A stretch of 64,000 nucleotides of DNA from Desemzia sp. RIT 804 (GTDB lineage: Bacteria > Bacillota > Bacilli > Lactobacillales > Carnobacteriaceae). Of the stretch, positions 1 through 10,832 are shown piece after piece. Every line of letters begins with the position of its first letter. The stretch's first letter is position 1. The stretch is taken from positions 682,001-746,000 of the forward strand of contig NZ_JAFEMV010000001.1 in the NCBI RefSeq assembly GCF_016892605.1. Reading direction: 5' to 3'. Under the pieces are notes generated by a model, which saw only the letters and a program-made list of their open reading frames with translations, had not been told where the DNA came from and searched no databases. The position numbers were made by a program, and so were the translations under genes.

Positions 1-1645
1 GAGCGTTGTTTAAACCAGTAATTTCGACTGGAGCTGACGGACCAGCTGTTTTCAAACGACGGCCTAATTCATTGACCATAACCCGTACACGTCCATACGT
101 TGAACCTACTACAATAGGATCTCCTACCTTTAAAGTACCTTCTTTGATCAATAATGTAGCAATAGGTCCTTTAGCTTTATCTAAACGAGCTTCTACTACA
201 CTTCCGATAGCTAAACGTTGAGGATCTGCTTTTAATTCTTGAACTTCAGAAACCAACAAAATCATTTCTAATAGTTCTTCAATATTTTGACCAAATTTAG
301 CAGAAATATTAACAAAAATCGTATCTCCACCCCAAGCTTCAGGAATCAGCCCATACTCTGTTAATTCTTGCATTACACGATCTGGGTTTGCTGTAGGCTT
401 GTCGACTTTATTTACAGCAACAATAATTGGAACATCTGCTGCTTTAGCGTGGTTGATAGCTTCTACTGTTTGTGGCATCACTCCGTCATCCGCTGCTACA
501 ACGATAATAACGATATCGGTAACATTTGCACCACGTGCACGCATGGTAGTAAATGCCGCATGTCCTGGTGTATCTAGGAACGTGATTTTTTTACCATTCT
601 TAGTAATTTGGTAAGCTCCAATATGCTGAGTGATTCCACCAGCTTCGCCTTCACTTACGTTAGCGTTTCTTAGTGTATCCAGTAAAGTCGTTTTACCATG
701 GTCTACGTGTCCCATGATTGTTACAACTGGTGGACGTTCTTGTAGACGTTCTTCATTAACTTCTTGATCAAAGTAAACATCTAAATCGGAAATATCCACT
801 TCGATTTTTTCTTCAGCTTCAATTCCATATTCTGCTGCTAACAACTCAATAGCTTCTTTACTTAAACTTTGGTTTTGGGTAGCTACGACACCAAGCAAGA
901 AAAGTTTTTTGATGATTTCTGCTGGCTCACGATAAATTTTCTTAGAAATTTCAGCTACGTTCATTCCATCTGTATAAACCAATACTTCTGGCAAATCTCT
1001 TTCTTTTCTTGGTACTGGTGGTGCTACTGGTCTGCTTTCGCCTTTTCTACCTTTTTTCTTGCGTTTATTGTAACCACCATGTGTTCCCATACTTCCACGG
1101 TTGCGGTACGGTTTGTTTGTACTCTTTTTCTTATCAGAAGAAGTACTTGCGTTTGGAGTCCCAGCACTTGCAGTTGTTCTTGGTTTAGAAGGAGCTGCAT
1201 TCTTTGGAGTAGAACTTGTTTTTGCGGTCGTATCTTTTTTCGGTCCGCGGTTATCATTTTTAGGCTTTTCAGCAGCTGTACGTGGAACTACTTTCTTTGA
1301 AGAAGCCGTATTTTTGTTACTGCTTGCTTTACTAGATGCTGCTTTGTTTCCGTTAGTTTGTTGCGCTTGGTTCTTATTTGGTTTGTTTTGTTGATTATCT
1401 ATAGTATGATCTCCCTTATTTTGCTGCTGCTTCTTAGGTGAATCAGCATTATTCTCTTTTTTTTGGGTTGCTTGTTGGTTTACTTTATTTGAAGCAAGAG
1501 CACTATTCAGCTTTGTAACTTGCGAATCATCCATTGATGACATATGCGTCTGATACTCAATACCAAGTTTTTTAGCTGTATCAATAACATCTTTGCTTGA
1601 AACATTTTTTTCTTTTGCGTACTCATATACACGTTTCTTAGCCAT
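1..1645 (-). CDS. infB: Translation initiation factor IF-2 (5' part, cut by window edge)
   Basis: GTPase that places initiator tRNA on the 30S subunit and promotes 50S joining in the cytoplasm. The first 548 codons are present; the C-terminal domains lie beyond base 1. Residues 1-55 form an IF2_N module ([17 protein letters not shown]). About 60-205 is a low-complexity N/K/S/T/Q linker. A second IF2_N-like module lies around 215-290. The G domain starts near 310 with GHVDHGKTT, then DTPGHAAF and NKVD. The start is the ATG 8 nt after GGAGGG. It lies 14 bp after ylxQ and is the last gene visible of the rimP-nusA-rnpM-ylxQ-infB operon. Identity is certain; the gene is open only because of the window edge. 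Confidence 0.98.
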   Translation of the reverse strand, partial: MAKKRVYEYAKEKNVSSKDVIDTAKKLGIEYQTHMSSMDDSQVTKLNSALASNKVNQQATQKKENNADSPKKQQQNKGDHTIDNQQNKPNKNQAQQTNGNKAASSKASSNKNTASSKKVVPRTAAEKPKNDNRGPKKDTTAKTSSTPKNAAPSKPRTTASAGTPNASTSSDKKKSTNKPYRNRGSMGTHGGYNKRKKKGRKGESRPVAPPVPRKERDLPEVLVYTDGMNVAEISKKIYREPAEIIKKLFLLGVVATQNQSLSKEAIELLAAEYGIEAEEKIEVDISDLDVYFDQEVNEERLQERPPVVTIMGHVDHGKTTLLDTLRNANVSEGEAGGITQHIGAYQITKNGKKITFLDTPGHAAFTTMRARGANVTDIVIIVVAADDGVMPQTVEAINHAKAADVPIIVAVNKVDKPTANPDRVMQELTEYGLIPEAWGGDTIFVNISAKFGQNIEELLEMILLVSEVQELKADPQRLAIGSVVEARLDKAKGPIATLLIKEGTLKVGDPIVVGSTYGRVRVMVNELGRRLKTAGPSAPVEITGLNNA

Positions 1646-1659
1646 GCAATCACCCTCCA

Positions 1660-1965
1660 TTAAATTGATAATAGTTCTCGGATTTTTTTCGCAAAGCCAC
1701 CATCTGTCAGACAGACTATTGTTCGTTCCTTTCCTATAGCTTGACTTAATTCAGTTTTGGAAAACTGAACAGTATAAGGAATTTCATAGTATTGGCATTT
1801 ATCCGAAATTTTCTTTCGTGTATTGTCACTGGCATCATTTGCAATGATCACCACTTTAGCTTTTTCTACGCGGATTTGTTTGAGCGTCAGGTCTTCTCCA
1901 GAAATCAATTTTCCAGCTCGAGTAGCCATGCCAAGCAAATTCAACGCTTTTTGTTCATTGTTCAT
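1660..1965 (-). CDS. ylxQ: L7Ae/L30e/S12e-family RNA-binding protein YlxQ
   Basis: A 101-residue protein of the L7Ae family, a fold that binds kink-turn RNA. The family core is visible: [18 protein letters not shown] near the N-terminus, then [12 protein letters not shown] and a C-terminal helix. The role of YlxQ is not firmly known; family members next to infB are thought to be ribosome- or RNA-associated. Its ATG overlaps the rnpM stop by 4 bp (ATGA), which indicates translational coupling. infB follows 14 bp later. Size matches the Bacillus homologue (about 100 residues). Confidence 0.92.
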   Translation of the reverse strand: MNNEQKALNLLGMATRAGKLISGEDLTLKQIRVEKAKVVIIANDASDNTRKKISDKCQYYEIPYTVQFSKTELSQAIGKERTIVCLTDGGFAKKIRELLSI

Positions 1966-2246
1966 AAACTCATCCGTGCTTTCTGATGCGTCACATAATC
2001 CAGCAATGATTGATAAAAATCATCTTCTATTTTAGCTCCAAAAACACGCTCTAAAACATGCTTGTCCCAAGCAGACTGTACAATTTCAGGTTCTATAGAA
2101 ACATAAGCTCCACGTCCTGGTAATTTTCCGCTGGGATCGATTGCGATTTCGCCTTCTTTATTTCTAACAATTCGAATCATTTCTTTTTTAGGCTTCATTT
2201 CGTTTGAAACAACGCATTTTCGCAGGGGAACTTTTCTTTTAGTCAT
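1962..2246 (-). CDS. rnpM: RNase P modulator RnpM (YlxR, DUF448)
   Basis: Small nucleic-acid-binding protein. Bacillus YlxR is known to bind RNase P RNA and modulate its activity. The family signature is clear: RKCVVSNEMKPKKEMIRIVR followed by GRGAYVS. An in-frame GTG sits 9 bp upstream (2255). The ATG at 2246 is preferred because GAGGTGAT lies just before it, giving MTKRKVPLRKC, which matches the usual N-terminus; the predicted protein is 94 residues. It sits 13 bp after nusA and overlaps ylxQ by 4 bp, as in the conserved nusA-ylxR-ylxQ-infB order. Confidence 0.93.
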   Translation of the reverse strand: MTKRKVPLRKCVVSNEMKPKKEMIRIVRNKEGEIAIDPSGKLPGRGAYVSIEPEIVQSAWDKHVLERVFGAKIEDDFYQSLLDYVTHQKARMSL

Positions 2247-2259
2247 AGAGATCACCTCA

Positions 2260-3531
2260 CTAATCTTCAGTAACGTCTTGCTCTTGATTATCTTGGTCTG
2301 CTAACTGTTCGTTATCGATTAGTTCTTCAGCAATGTCATCATTACTTTCTAAACTTTCCACAACTTCTGGATCTTCTGTCAAAGGTGCTACGATCTCTTC
2401 TGCATCTACAACAGCTTCTACCGGCATATCTTCAGCAGCAGCATCGATCAAATCATCAGTTGACACTAAACCAGCCTCTTCCTCAGCTTCTTGCAAGGCT
2501 GCCATGTCAGATTCAGATTTGATATCGATTTTAAATCCTGTCAATTTTGCAGCTAAACGAGCATTTTGTCCACGTTTACCAATAGCTAATGACAATTGAT
2601 AGTCAGGAACTACTACTAAACAACTGTTCGTTGCTTCATCAAAAACCACATCAATCACTTTTGCTGGGTTTAAAGCATTTGCAATATAAGTTGCTGGGTT
2701 TTCACTCCATTCAACGATATCCATATTTTCGCCTTTTAATTCATTTACAATAGCTTGAACACGTTGCCCTTTAGGACCTACACAAGTTCCGACTGGATCA
2801 ATTTGTTCATCTCTCGAGACAACAGCTACTTTCGCACGATCACCAGCTTCACGAGCAATAGAAACGATTTCTACGACACCGTCATAGATTTCAGGCACTT
2901 CTTGTTCAAATAAACGTTTTAGTAAATCTGGGTGGCTGCGGCTAACAAAAATTTGCGGACCTTTTGAAGTATTTTCAACCTTAGTCACATAAACTTTGAT
3001 GCGATCATGAGGTTTGTAGACTTCATTGGGTATTTGTTCTTGTTTTGATAATACAGCTTCAATTTTACCAAGATTTACATAAATGTAACGATTATCTTGG
3101 CGTTCAACGATACCTTGCATAATGTCATTTTCATAAGCAATAAATTCATTGTAAATAATGTTTCTTTCTGCTTCACGGATTCGTTGCATGATAACTTGTT
3201 TTGCAGTTTGTGCAGCAATACGACCAAAGTTTTTAGGAGTAACTTCAAAACGGATTCTATCGCCGATTTCATAAGCTGGATTGATTTGGACCGCTTCTTC
3301 AAGGCTAACTTCTAAACGAGAATCATAAACAGTATCAACCACATCTTTTACGGAATAAACACTAATGTTTCCTTTTTTTTGATCAAATTCAACTTCAACA
3401 TTTTGTGCTTGACCATAATTTCTTTTGTACGCAGAAACTAATGCAGCTTCCAAAGCTTCAATAACTAGTTCTTTGGAAATCCCTTTTTCAGTTTCTAAGT
3501 CATCAAGAGCATTTAATAATTCTTTGCTCAT
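2260..3531 (-). CDS. nusA: Transcription termination/antitermination factor NusA
   Basis: Binds RNA polymerase and nascent RNA, and modulates pausing and termination. The N-terminal polymerase-binding domain (1-130) starts MSKELLNALDDLETEKGISK. An S1 domain follows (about 135-200, GIVERQDNRYIYVNLG). Two KH domains contain CVGPKGQRVQAI (near 253) and AIGKRGQNARLA (near 317). Beyond residue 350 there is an acidic, low-complexity tail of about 70 residues rich in E and D, which the 371-residue Bacillus protein lacks. SD AGGAG precedes the ATG. It is second in the rimP operon. Confidence 0.97.
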   Translation of the reverse strand: MSKELLNALDDLETEKGISKELVIEALEAALVSAYKRNYGQAQNVEVEFDQKKGNISVYSVKDVVDTVYDSRLEVSLEEAVQINPAYEIGDRIRFEVTPKNFGRIAAQTAKQVIMQRIREAERNIIYNEFIAYENDIMQGIVERQDNRYIYVNLGKIEAVLSKQEQIPNEVYKPHDRIKVYVTKVENTSKGPQIFVSRSHPDLLKRLFEQEVPEIYDGVVEIVSIAREAGDRAKVAVVSRDEQIDPVGTCVGPKGQRVQAIVNELKGENMDIVEWSENPATYIANALNPAKVIDVVFDEATNSCLVVVPDYQLSLAIGKRGQNARLAAKLTGFKIDIKSESDMAALQEAEEEAGLVSTDDLIDAAAEDMPVEAVVDAEEIVAPLTEDPEVVESLESNDDIAEELIDNEQLADQDNQEQDVTED

Positions 3532-3561
3532 TTTTTTCTCTCCTATTCAATTGTAGTCTAT

Positions 3562-4035
3562 TTAGAACTGTATTGCCAATCTAGCTTTTGCAATTTTAGA
3601 TCGATTCAGTTCTATATCTTTTGTGCGTGTTTTTATTCGAACAGTCAATGTTAAACTATCTTCTGTAAGATCTTTTAAGGTTCCTTCATACACTTTTTCA
3701 CCATCAACCGGTTCATATAATGAAACATGAATGAATTTTCCTACTGCATTTTGAAAGTCTTTTTCTGTTTTGATCGGTCTTTCAGCCCCTGGAGAAGATA
3801 CCTCTAGGAAATATGCATGTGGAAAAGGATCAGGTGTGATTTGGTCTAAACGTTCGCTGACTTTTTCACTCACCAACGCACAATCTTCTAAACTAACCCC
3901 TTGTGGCTGATCGATATACACACGTAAAAACCAATTTTTTCCTTCTTTTATATATTCAATATCTACCAATTCATATCCTAAGTCTTGTATCATTGGTTGT
4001 ACAAGATCAGTAACAGTCGTTACAATATTACTCAA
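3562..4035 (-). CDS. rimP: Ribosome maturation factor RimP
   Basis: 157-residue 30S assembly factor. The two-domain RimP architecture is recognisable: an N-terminal alpha/beta domain with DLGYELVDIEYIKEGKNWFLR and the LEVSSPGAERP motif, then a C-terminal SH3-like barrel (GTLKDLTEDSLTL). The start is TTG, not ATG, placed 9 nt after a perfect AGGAGG (TTG AGT AAT). It begins the operon that continues into nusA (gap 30 bp). A terminator behind polC lies just upstream, so rimP probably has its own promoter or depends on read-through; I cannot name a convincing -35/-10. Confidence 0.95.
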   Translation of the reverse strand: MSNIVTTVTDLVQPMIQDLGYELVDIEYIKEGKNWFLRVYIDQPQGVSLEDCALVSEKVSERLDQITPDPFPHAYFLEVSSPGAERPIKTEKDFQNAVGKFIHVSLYEPVDGEKVYEGTLKDLTEDSLTLTVRIKTRTKDIELNRSKIAKARLAIQF

Positions 4036-4078
4036 TACTTTTCGCCTCCTATCATTAGACGTATATAATCGCTTAAAA

Positions 4079-4102
4079 AGAGTGAGCGTCGCCGCTCACT
4101 CT
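4079..4102 (-). terminator. Rho-independent terminator after polC
   Basis: Perfect 10-bp stem (AGAGTGAGCG / CGCTCACTCT) with a 4-nt loop. On the minus strand it is followed directly by a T-run (CTTTTTAAG). It lies about 100 bp beyond the polC stop and 44 bp before rimP, separating the two transcription units. Confidence 0.85.
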
Positions 4103-4200
4103 AACAGAATATCTAAACACACTTGAAATAGTACCATAAAATCAAGGAATACGCAAACAATCAGCAACTTCCATGGTCAAAAAAACCAATAAATGTCTGA

Positions 4201-7200
4201 TTACATCATATCAAATAAAGACAATTGGTTTTCATCAGGCAATCCTTTTAAAACACCGTTTTCGTTCATATACTCAATGACTGTTTTAGAGACTTTCCCT
4301 CTTTTTGCCAAATCTTCCTTAGACAAGAATGGTTTTTCTTCTCGTGCAGCAACGATTTGTTGCGCCACATTCGTTCCTAAACTTGGTACAGCTCTAAAAG
4401 GAGCGATCAATGTGTTTCCTTCAATTACAAAGTTTTTAGCATCCGACTTTTCCAAGTCGATCATTTTGAAATCAAAGCCACGTTCGACCATTTCATTCGC
4501 CAACTCTAAAATAGTGAGTAAACTCTTGTCCTTAGCTGAAGCGTCTAAACCTTTATCTGTGATTTCTTTGATTTTCACTTTGATAGCTTCTTTCCCTTGT
4601 GCCATTGAGACCAAATCAAAATCGTTTGCTCGCACTGAGAAGTAAGCTGCATAATATAAAATCGGAAAATGCACTTTGTAATAAGCTACCCTCAAAGCCA
4701 TCAACACATAAGCTGCAGCATGAGCTTTAGGGAACATATACTTGATTTTCAAACAAGAGGCAATATACCATTCTGCAATACCTTCATCACGCATTGTCTG
4801 TTGCCAATCATCCGGAATCCCTTTCCCTTTACGTACGTGTTCCATGATTTGGAAAGCTAGTCCAGCTTCCAATCCATTATAGATAAGGTAAACCATAATA
4901 TCATCACGACAACCAATAACTTCAGATAAAGGTATGTTATTATTTCGAATCAATTCTTCAGCATTGCCTAACCAAACATCAGTCCCATGAGAAAGACCAG
5001 AGATCTGCAACAATTCAGCAAATGTATTCGGTCTCGTCTCTTCTAGCATCCCCCGAACGAATCGTGTTCCAAATTCTGGGATACCGAGTGTTCCGGTTTT
5101 AGAAAGAATTTGTTCAGGTTTGACCCCTAAAACTTCTGTTCCTTGGAATATTCTCATTACTTCAGGATCATCCGTGGGAATGGTTTTTGGATCTATTCCA
5201 GACAAATCTTGCAGCATACGAATAACAGTCGGATCATCATGTCCCAGAATATCGAGTTTCAAGACATTGTCATGGATCGAATGGAAATCAAAATGCGTTG
5301 TCCGCCATTCTGCTCCTTGATCATCGGCTGGGAATTGAACCGGTGTAAAATCATACACATCCATATAATCTGGGATAACGATAATCCCACCGGGATGCTG
5401 TCCAGTCGTCTTTTTAACCCCAGAAGCACCTTTGGCTAAACGATCGATCTCTGCAGCACGAAGATTTTGATTCGTATCACGTTCATATCCTTTTACATAC
5501 CCATAAGCTGTTCGATCCGCTACCGTACTAATTGTTCCAGCACGAAAAACATAATCTTCCCCAAATAAAACTTTAGTATAATCATGAGCTTTCGCTTGGT
5601 AATCACCTGAAAAGTTCAAATCGATATCGGGAACTTTATCCCCATTAAATCCTAAAAATGTCTCAAACGGGATATCATGTCCATCTTTGTGCAAACGAGC
5701 TCCGCAATCTGGACACATTTTTTCAGGCAAGTCAAAGCCAGATCCCACTGAACCATCTTCGAAGAATTCAGAGTATTTACATTCTGGACAACGATAATGC
5801 GGAGGCATCGGATTCACTTCTGTGATCCCAGTCATCGTAGCCACAAAACTCGATCCTACCGAACCACGAGAACCTACTAAATAGCCTTCAGATACACTTT
5901 TGTGTACTAGTTTTTGAGAAATCAGGTAAATTACTGAGAAACCATTACCAATAATACTGGTTAATTCTTTTTCTAACCTTTTTTCAATCACTTCAGGAAG
6001 CGGGTCTCCATATAACCGATGTGCTTCATCGTAACTCAGCTTCCTAATTTCTTCTTCTGAACCAGGAATTTTCGGTGTATACAAGTCCGTTTTTACCGGA
6101 GTAATATTGTCATCCACCAAATCCGCAATTTTATTTGTATTGGTCACTACTATCTCATGAGCTTTTTCTTTTCCAAGAAACGCAAATGCCTCTAGCATTT
6201 CTGTCGTCGTTCTAAAATGGACTTGCGGCAGTTCAGCTCTATTTAATTCAGACGCGCCACCTAAAGAATGAACCAATATTTTACGGTATACTGCATCTTC
6301 CGGATTTAAATAGTGTGTATTTCCTGTGGCAGCGACAGGCTTATTCAACTCTTTTCCTATTTGAAGTAAATTATGGATAATTTCTTCTAAATCTTTTTCA
6401 TTGCGCACTAATTCCCGTTCGATCAACGGCGCATAAACTTCTTTAGGCATAATTTCAATATAATCATAAAAACGAGCTTTATTTTTGGCTACATCGTATC
6501 CTTTTTGCATCATAGCTTCGAAAACTTCTCCATTGCTGCAAGCAGAACCAACTATCAATCCTTCCCGGTATTTTGACAATTCTGACCGAGGAATTCTTGG
6601 TGTACGGAAAAAGTATTGAACATTCGATAATGAAACCAGTTTAAATAAGTTTTTAAGCCCTTCTTGAGTAGTTGCCAATATAGTTGCATGGAACGGACGA
6701 GCTCTTTTATAAGCATCTCCTTCACCGATTTTGCTATTCAATTGATTGTGATTGGTTATCCCGTGTTCTTCTTCTGCTTCCTTTAAAAACATCCAACATA
6801 GATGAGCTGTTGTTTCAGAATCATAAATAGCTCGGTGATGCTGCTCTAAAGCGACCCCGTATTTTTTAGCCAAGGTATTCAATCGATGACTTTTAAATTG
6901 CGGATGTAAAAAGCGAGATAATTCCAACGTATCGATAACGGGATTGTCAGCTTCTGAAAAATTATGACGAGTGTATCCCGTATTTAAGAATCCCATATCG
7001 AAGCTAGCATTGTGTGCTACGAGTATGGAACCTGCTGCAAACTCACTGAATAATTTCAAAACCTCTTCTTCCGTTTTCGAACCACGAACCATATCGTCCG
7101 TAATCCCGGTCAAATTAATAGTTGTTTGAGATAATCGATGTCCAGGATCAATGAAATGCTCAAATGTCTCAGTGATATTCCCCTTGTACATTTTAACTGC

Positions 7201-8538
7201 TGATAACTCAATGATTTTATCATACACGGCTGATAGACCAGTAGTCTCCACGTCAAATACCACATAAGTGGCTTCAGCTAGATCCACATCAGCGGGATTG
7301 TAGGCAATATCTACTCCATCATCTACAACATTTGCTTCAATCCCATACAAAATTTTTACGCCATGCTTTTGTCCTGCACTAAATGCATCTGGGAAACCCT
7401 GTGCCCCTGAATGATCAGTAAGGGCGATAGCTTTATGCCCCCATTTTGCTGCTTGTTCCACATAATCTGCTACATTGTTCGTAGCATCCATAGTACTCAT
7501 ATTGCTGTGCAGATGCAGTTCTACTCGTTTATCACCTTCTGGAGCATTGTCTTTCCGGCTTTCATGACTGACTTGTGCCAAATCTTGGGCATTCATGACT
7601 AAATCTCTCATGTAAGTATCTTCTTGAATACCACCTCGAGCTTTAAACCACATTCCTTTTTTAATGGCTGCAAAAGCTGCTTCATCTTCAGGAGTATTGG
7701 AAAACTTCTTGATCGAAAATGAAGACGTGTAGTCTGTCATTTTAATGGTCAATAATTGTCTGCCTGAACGCAATTCACGAATCTCTGCATCAAATACATA
7801 CCCTTCGATCGTAACACGTCTTTCTTCCTCTACGATCTCACTCATTTGCTTAACTTCTTCAGAGTCAGCAATTTTTCTACCCAATACAATTGGACCAGAA
7901 ATAGGTTGTACATCTTTATTCGCTTGCCGTTCTTTTTCAGCTTTTTGAATGTTTTCAGAAGCTCGCTTAGCTAATAGATCATCCGCTTCTTCTTTTTTCG
8001 CTTTAAATTCATTAAGTTTTTGCTCATAAACTTTCTGATCAACTATAGGTTCGATTTTAAAGTTAGGAAAACCCATTTGTTGATAAGCTTCTTCTACTGG
8101 AGGCAAGTACATATTTTTCAAATGTCCTTTAACAATATCATTTTCGACCAAAAAATGGATTTTTCGTTCCTGCATTATTGGAAACTGGTCTCTAAAAGGC
8201 TGATCGCATATCGGTGAAGAAATCTTACTCATCTTCACAGCAGTAGACCAATAATTTTCCAGTTTCTCTGTTGTTAGTTTAGGAGCCATTGTATGAATCG
8301 TTATTTCAATAGTTGCAATAGAAGTAAATGCCATGTGCATTGACTCTAATAAATTTTGATAGACTTCAAATGGCAAAATATCTTCAAACTGAAAATCAAA
8401 TTGCCATATTTTTGATGCTTTATGGACCGTAACTTTTTGAATTCTGCCATTTGCAAAATATGGACGGTACTCGACTTTGTGGTGTAACCCAATTTGTTCT
8501 AACAATTGGTGAAACAAATTTTCTTGATCTAAACTCAT
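4201..8538 (-). CDS. polC: DNA polymerase III alpha subunit, Gram-positive type PolC
   Basis: Main replicative polymerase (1445 residues, normal for PolC). Order: N-terminal and OB-fold region (about 230-320), PHP domain beginning [15 protein letters not shown] (near 339), an inserted DEDDh 3'-5' exonuclease ([13 protein letters not shown] near 425; [20 protein letters not shown]) and the second half of PHP. The catalytic region follows, with the four-cysteine zinc motif CPEC...CPDCG (near 912-945) and [12 protein letters not shown] carrying catalytic acidic residues. The ATG is preceded by GGAAGGGATG. In many relatives proS lies between rseP and polC; here there is only a 158-bp gap with a hairpin. 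Confidence 0.98.
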   Translation of the reverse strand: MSLDQENLFHQLLEQIGLHHKVEYRPYFANGRIQKVTVHKASKIWQFDFQFEDILPFEVYQNLLESMHMAFTSIATIEITIHTMAPKLTTEKLENYWSTAVKMSKISSPICDQPFRDQFPIMQERKIHFLVENDIVKGHLKNMYLPPVEEAYQQMGFPNFKIEPIVDQKVYEQKLNEFKAKKEEADDLLAKRASENIQKAEKERQANKDVQPISGPIVLGRKIADSEEVKQMSEIVEEERRVTIEGYVFDAEIRELRSGRQLLTIKMTDYTSSFSIKKFSNTPEDEAAFAAIKKGMWFKARGGIQEDTYMRDLVMNAQDLAQVSHESRKDNAPEGDKRVELHLHSNMSTMDATNNVADYVEQAAKWGHKAIALTDHSGAQGFPDAFSAGQKHGVKILYGIEANVVDDGVDIAYNPADVDLAEATYVVFDVETTGLSAVYDKIIELSAVKMYKGNITETFEHFIDPGHRLSQTTINLTGITDDMVRGSKTEEEVLKLFSEFAAGSILVAHNASFDMGFLNTGYTRHNFSEADNPVIDTLELSRFLHPQFKSHRLNTLAKKYGVALEQHHRAIYDSETTAHLCWMFLKEAEEEHGITNHNQLNSKIGEGDAYKRARPFHATILATTQEGLKNLFKLVSLSNVQYFFRTPRIPRSELSKYREGLIVGSACSNGEVFEAMMQKGYDVAKNKARFYDYIEIMPKEVYAPLIERELVRNEKDLEEIIHNLLQIGKELNKPVAATGNTHYLNPEDAVYRKILVHSLGGASELNRAELPQVHFRTTTEMLEAFAFLGKEKAHEIVVTNTNKIADLVDDNITPVKTDLYTPKIPGSEEEIRKLSYDEAHRLYGDPLPEVIEKRLEKELTSIIGNGFSVIYLISQKLVHKSVSEGYLVGSRGSVGSSFVATMTGITEVNPMPPHYRCPECKYSEFFEDGSVGSGFDLPEKMCPDCGARLHKDGHDIPFETFLGFNGDKVPDIDLNFSGDYQAKAHDYTKVLFGEDYVFRAGTISTVADRTAYGYVKGYERDTNQNLRAAEIDRLAKGASGVKKTTGQHPGGIIVIPDYMDVYDFTPVQFPADDQGAEWRTTHFDFHSIHDNVLKLDILGHDDPTVIRMLQDLSGIDPKTIPTDDPEVMRIFQGTEVLGVKPEQILSKTGTLGIPEFGTRFVRGMLEETRPNTFAELLQISGLSHGTDVWLGNAEELIRNNNIPLSEVIGCRDDIMVYLIYNGLEAGLAFQIMEHVRKGKGIPDDWQQTMRDEGIAEWYIASCLKIKYMFPKAHAAAYVLMALRVAYYKVHFPILYYAAYFSVRANDFDLVSMAQGKEAIKVKIKEITDKGLDASAKDKSLLTILELANEMVERGFDFKMIDLEKSDAKNFVIEGNTLIAPFRAVPSLGTNVAQQIVAAREEKPFLSKEDLAKRGKVSKTVIEYMNENGVLKGLPDENQLSLFDMM

Positions 8539-8588
8539 TAGTCCATCCCTTCCTCTATGCGCTGCCTATGAGGCATTTGACAATAGAA

Positions 8589-8643
8589 AAATGATAGAAT
8601 GCAAGCAACATCAAAAATCGATGTAATCTGTTTTCTATCATTT
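8589..8643 (-). terminator. Hairpin between rseP and polC, probable terminator
   Basis: Two nested stems: outer AAATGATAGAA / TTCTATCATTT (11 bp perfect) and inner ACATC / GATGT (8608-8624). On the minus strand it follows the rseP stop by about 55 bp and ends in a short, imperfect T-stretch (ATTTTTCTATTG). It probably ends the uppS-cdsA-rseP unit, but it could also be a site in the polC leader. Confidence 0.55.
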
Positions 8644-8696
8644 CTCATCTCATTTTATCCTAAACGTTAAAGCGTTGGAAAACTCTCTGTTTTAGT

Positions 8697-9968
8697 TTAC
8701 AGGAAATACCGTTGAATGTCATTCCATGTAACAGCTAACATAAGCAGCAACAACAATCCAACTCCAATTAGCGTGATGATCCCTTCTTTTTCTTCGCTTA
8801 GCGGTTTTCCACGTACCCCTTCCACGATGTTCAACAGCAACTTTCCACCGTCTAGCGCGGGAATCGGCATCAAGTTGATGATTCCTAAGTTGACACTTAA
8901 AAACGCCAGCCAGTTTAAAACACCGATAAAACCTGTTGAAACTACTGCTTCAGTCGTTGCATAAATGGCTACAGGGCCACCAAACATGTCTACTGAAAAT
9001 CCTGATGTGAAGATAGAACCCAGTACAACAAAAATCTGACTTGCTACTGACCAAGTTTGAGTGAAACCTGAGCTGATTTTAGCCCAAACAGACGTATTCA
9101 TGTAAGCTTCAATTCCGATTAATCCCACCGTAGTTCCGTCAGTCGCCTCACTTGCTTCTGGCACAACTGTCAATTCTTCAGTAGAACCATCTTCATGTTG
9201 AACAGTAAAGTCTAATTCTTCTTCTGGATTTTCTTGGATGATCTGCACCATCTCTGTCCAAGCTTCAACTGGTTCTCCATCGATTTCTTGAACCAAATCT
9301 CCAGCCATCATTCCAGCCTCTTCAGCTGCACTACCCGGTAAGATATTTCCAACCATGCTTTCAGAACTTGGAACTCCACCTCGGATAAAAGCTAGTAAAA
9401 TAAAAGCTACAATAGCTAGAATGATATTGTTCATCGGACCTGCAAAATTTGTCATCATCCGTTGCGGCAAACTAGCAGATTGGAATTGAACATCAAGCGG
9501 TGCAATTTGAACTTCTGTACCATCTTCTTCAATAATTAAAGCATCCCGTTTAACTGAATAACGAACAGTGTCATCAGATTCACCATTCACAAATCCTTCT
9601 ACAAATAAGTCTTTTTCTAAATCAATATTTGTTACTTCAATAGGAGTAGCATTGACCAGTTGTTTCTTTTTAGAAGTATTGATCGTAGTTACTTCACCTT
9701 TTTCGTTTAATACTAAGCCTACTGGAGTACCAGGTTTGATTTCAATATCCTCTTCGTACCCAGCCATCCGAACGTACCCACCGACTGGCAATATCCGTAT
9801 AGTATATGTCGTTTCGTTTTTTCGATAAGAAAAGATTTTCGGTCCGAATCCAATGGCAAATTCTCTTACTAGAATACCTGACTTTTTAGCAAAATAATAA
9901 TGTCCGTACTCGTGAAAAACAACTAATATACTGAATACAATAATAAATGTAATAATTGTAGTTACCAT
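8697..9968 (-). CDS. rseP: Site-2 intramembrane zinc metalloprotease RseP/Eep
   Basis: Intramembrane protease that cleaves membrane-bound anti-sigma factors, signal-peptide remnants or pheromone precursors (Eep in enterococci). The zinc motif HEYGH is at residues 19-23 inside the first membrane helix. A PDZ domain lies at about 205-290 (VGNILPGSAAEEAGMMAGD). The C-terminal LDG-type motif is NLMPIPALDGG near 372, and the final membrane segment is rich in leucine. 423 residues, normal length. SD GGAG precedes the ATG. It follows cdsA by 45 bp, as in other Lactobacillales. Confidence 0.95.
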   Translation of the reverse strand: MVTTIITFIIVFSILVVFHEYGHYYFAKKSGILVREFAIGFGPKIFSYRKNETTYTIRILPVGGYVRMAGYEEDIEIKPGTPVGLVLNEKGEVTTINTSKKKQLVNATPIEVTNIDLEKDLFVEGFVNGESDDTVRYSVKRDALIIEEDGTEVQIAPLDVQFQSASLPQRMMTNFAGPMNNIILAIVAFILLAFIRGGVPSSESMVGNILPGSAAEEAGMMAGDLVQEIDGEPVEAWTEMVQIIQENPEEELDFTVQHEDGSTEELTVVPEASEATDGTTVGLIGIEAYMNTSVWAKISSGFTQTWSVASQIFVVLGSIFTSGFSVDMFGGPVAIYATTEAVVSTGFIGVLNWLAFLSVNLGIINLMPIPALDGGKLLLNIVEGVRGKPLSEEKEGIITLIGVGLLLLLMLAVTWNDIQRYFL

Positions 9969-10013
9969 TTATTCGCTCCTCTGCTATGCGTCTTCTTTTT
10001 TCTAAAAAATTTA

Positions 10014-10799
10014 TTAAATTAAACCGACTATACTTAATATAGGAAAGACAAATAACATACTGTCAAAACGATCCAATACACCACCATGCCCAGGGAAGAT
10101 ATTTCCTGAGTCTTTGATACCATAGTGACGTTTAAAGGCAGACTCTACCAAGTCTCCTAATTGACCTGCCATAGATAACAATAACATCAAGATCAAAGAC
10201 CCAACGAATGGCATACTGATAGGTGCAAAATAAAGATAAAGAGCAGCGATTAAAACTGCTGCCAATGTACCTCCCACAGAGCCTTCTATCGTTTTATTGG
10301 GACTGATATTGGGAGCCAGTTTACGTTTCCCGATCTTGCGTCCAATCAAATAAGCAAAAATATCAGTTGCCCAAATTGTGATCAAGACTAAAATCAATAA
10401 ACCTAATCCACTTTCTCGTGTTTCCAATAAGGATCTAAAGCCAATTCCAATGTACAAAATCCCTAAAACAGAAACTGCTGCATCATCAAAAGAAAAATGA
10501 TTCTTTGAAAAGACTGTACAGACTAATAAAACAACAGTAGCTAGATAGATGAATGTTTCTGAACTGAACCCTTGCGGAAGAAAATTTATTAGTTCACTTG
10601 TAAAAATAAATCCTATTAAGGAAATAGCTGAGACTAAACCTTCTGCGGAAAAAATTGTATTGCCCTTCATTTTAAATAATTCGAATAACCCAATAATTGC
10701 TAATAGTGCAATAATAATACTTAATAACCAACCACCTACGTATACTACTGGTATAAAGACAGCGCCCATTATTAAAGCAGTGATAATTCTTTGTTTCAC
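10014..10799 (-). CDS. cdsA: Phosphatidate cytidylyltransferase CdsA
   Basis: Makes CDP-diacylglycerol from phosphatidate and CTP, the branch point of membrane phospholipid synthesis. 261 residues with about eight hydrophobic segments. The CDS signature is present near the C-terminus: SAFKRHYGIKDSG, then PGHGGVLDRFDS. The start is GTG, 7 nt after AGGAGG. It lies between uppS (gap 33 bp) and rseP. No dxr is present between cdsA and rseP, which fits the mevalonate route used by Lactobacillales. Confidence 0.96.
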   Translation of the reverse strand: MKQRIITALIMGAVFIPVVYVGGWLLSIIIALLAIIGLFELFKMKGNTIFSAEGLVSAISLIGFIFTSELINFLPQGFSSETFIYLATVVLLVCTVFSKNHFSFDDAAVSVLGILYIGIGFRSLLETRESGLGLLILVLITIWATDIFAYLIGRKIGKRKLAPNISPNKTIEGSVGGTLAAVLIAALYLYFAPISMPFVGSLILMLLLSMAGQLGDLVESAFKRHYGIKDSGNIFPGHGGVLDRFDSMLFVFPILSIVGLI

Positions 10800-10832
10800 A
10801 ACATTTCCTCCTAAAACCTCAATAAGAGTTTT

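Noticed and set aside
869-1300. Plus-strand frame of 143 codons within infB
   Set aside because: Antisense of the low-complexity linker of IF-2; rich in C, F, S and W, no SD.
4193-4645. Plus-strand frame of 150 codons within polC
   Set aside because: Antisense shadow of polC with serine/phenylalanine-rich composition and no expression signals.
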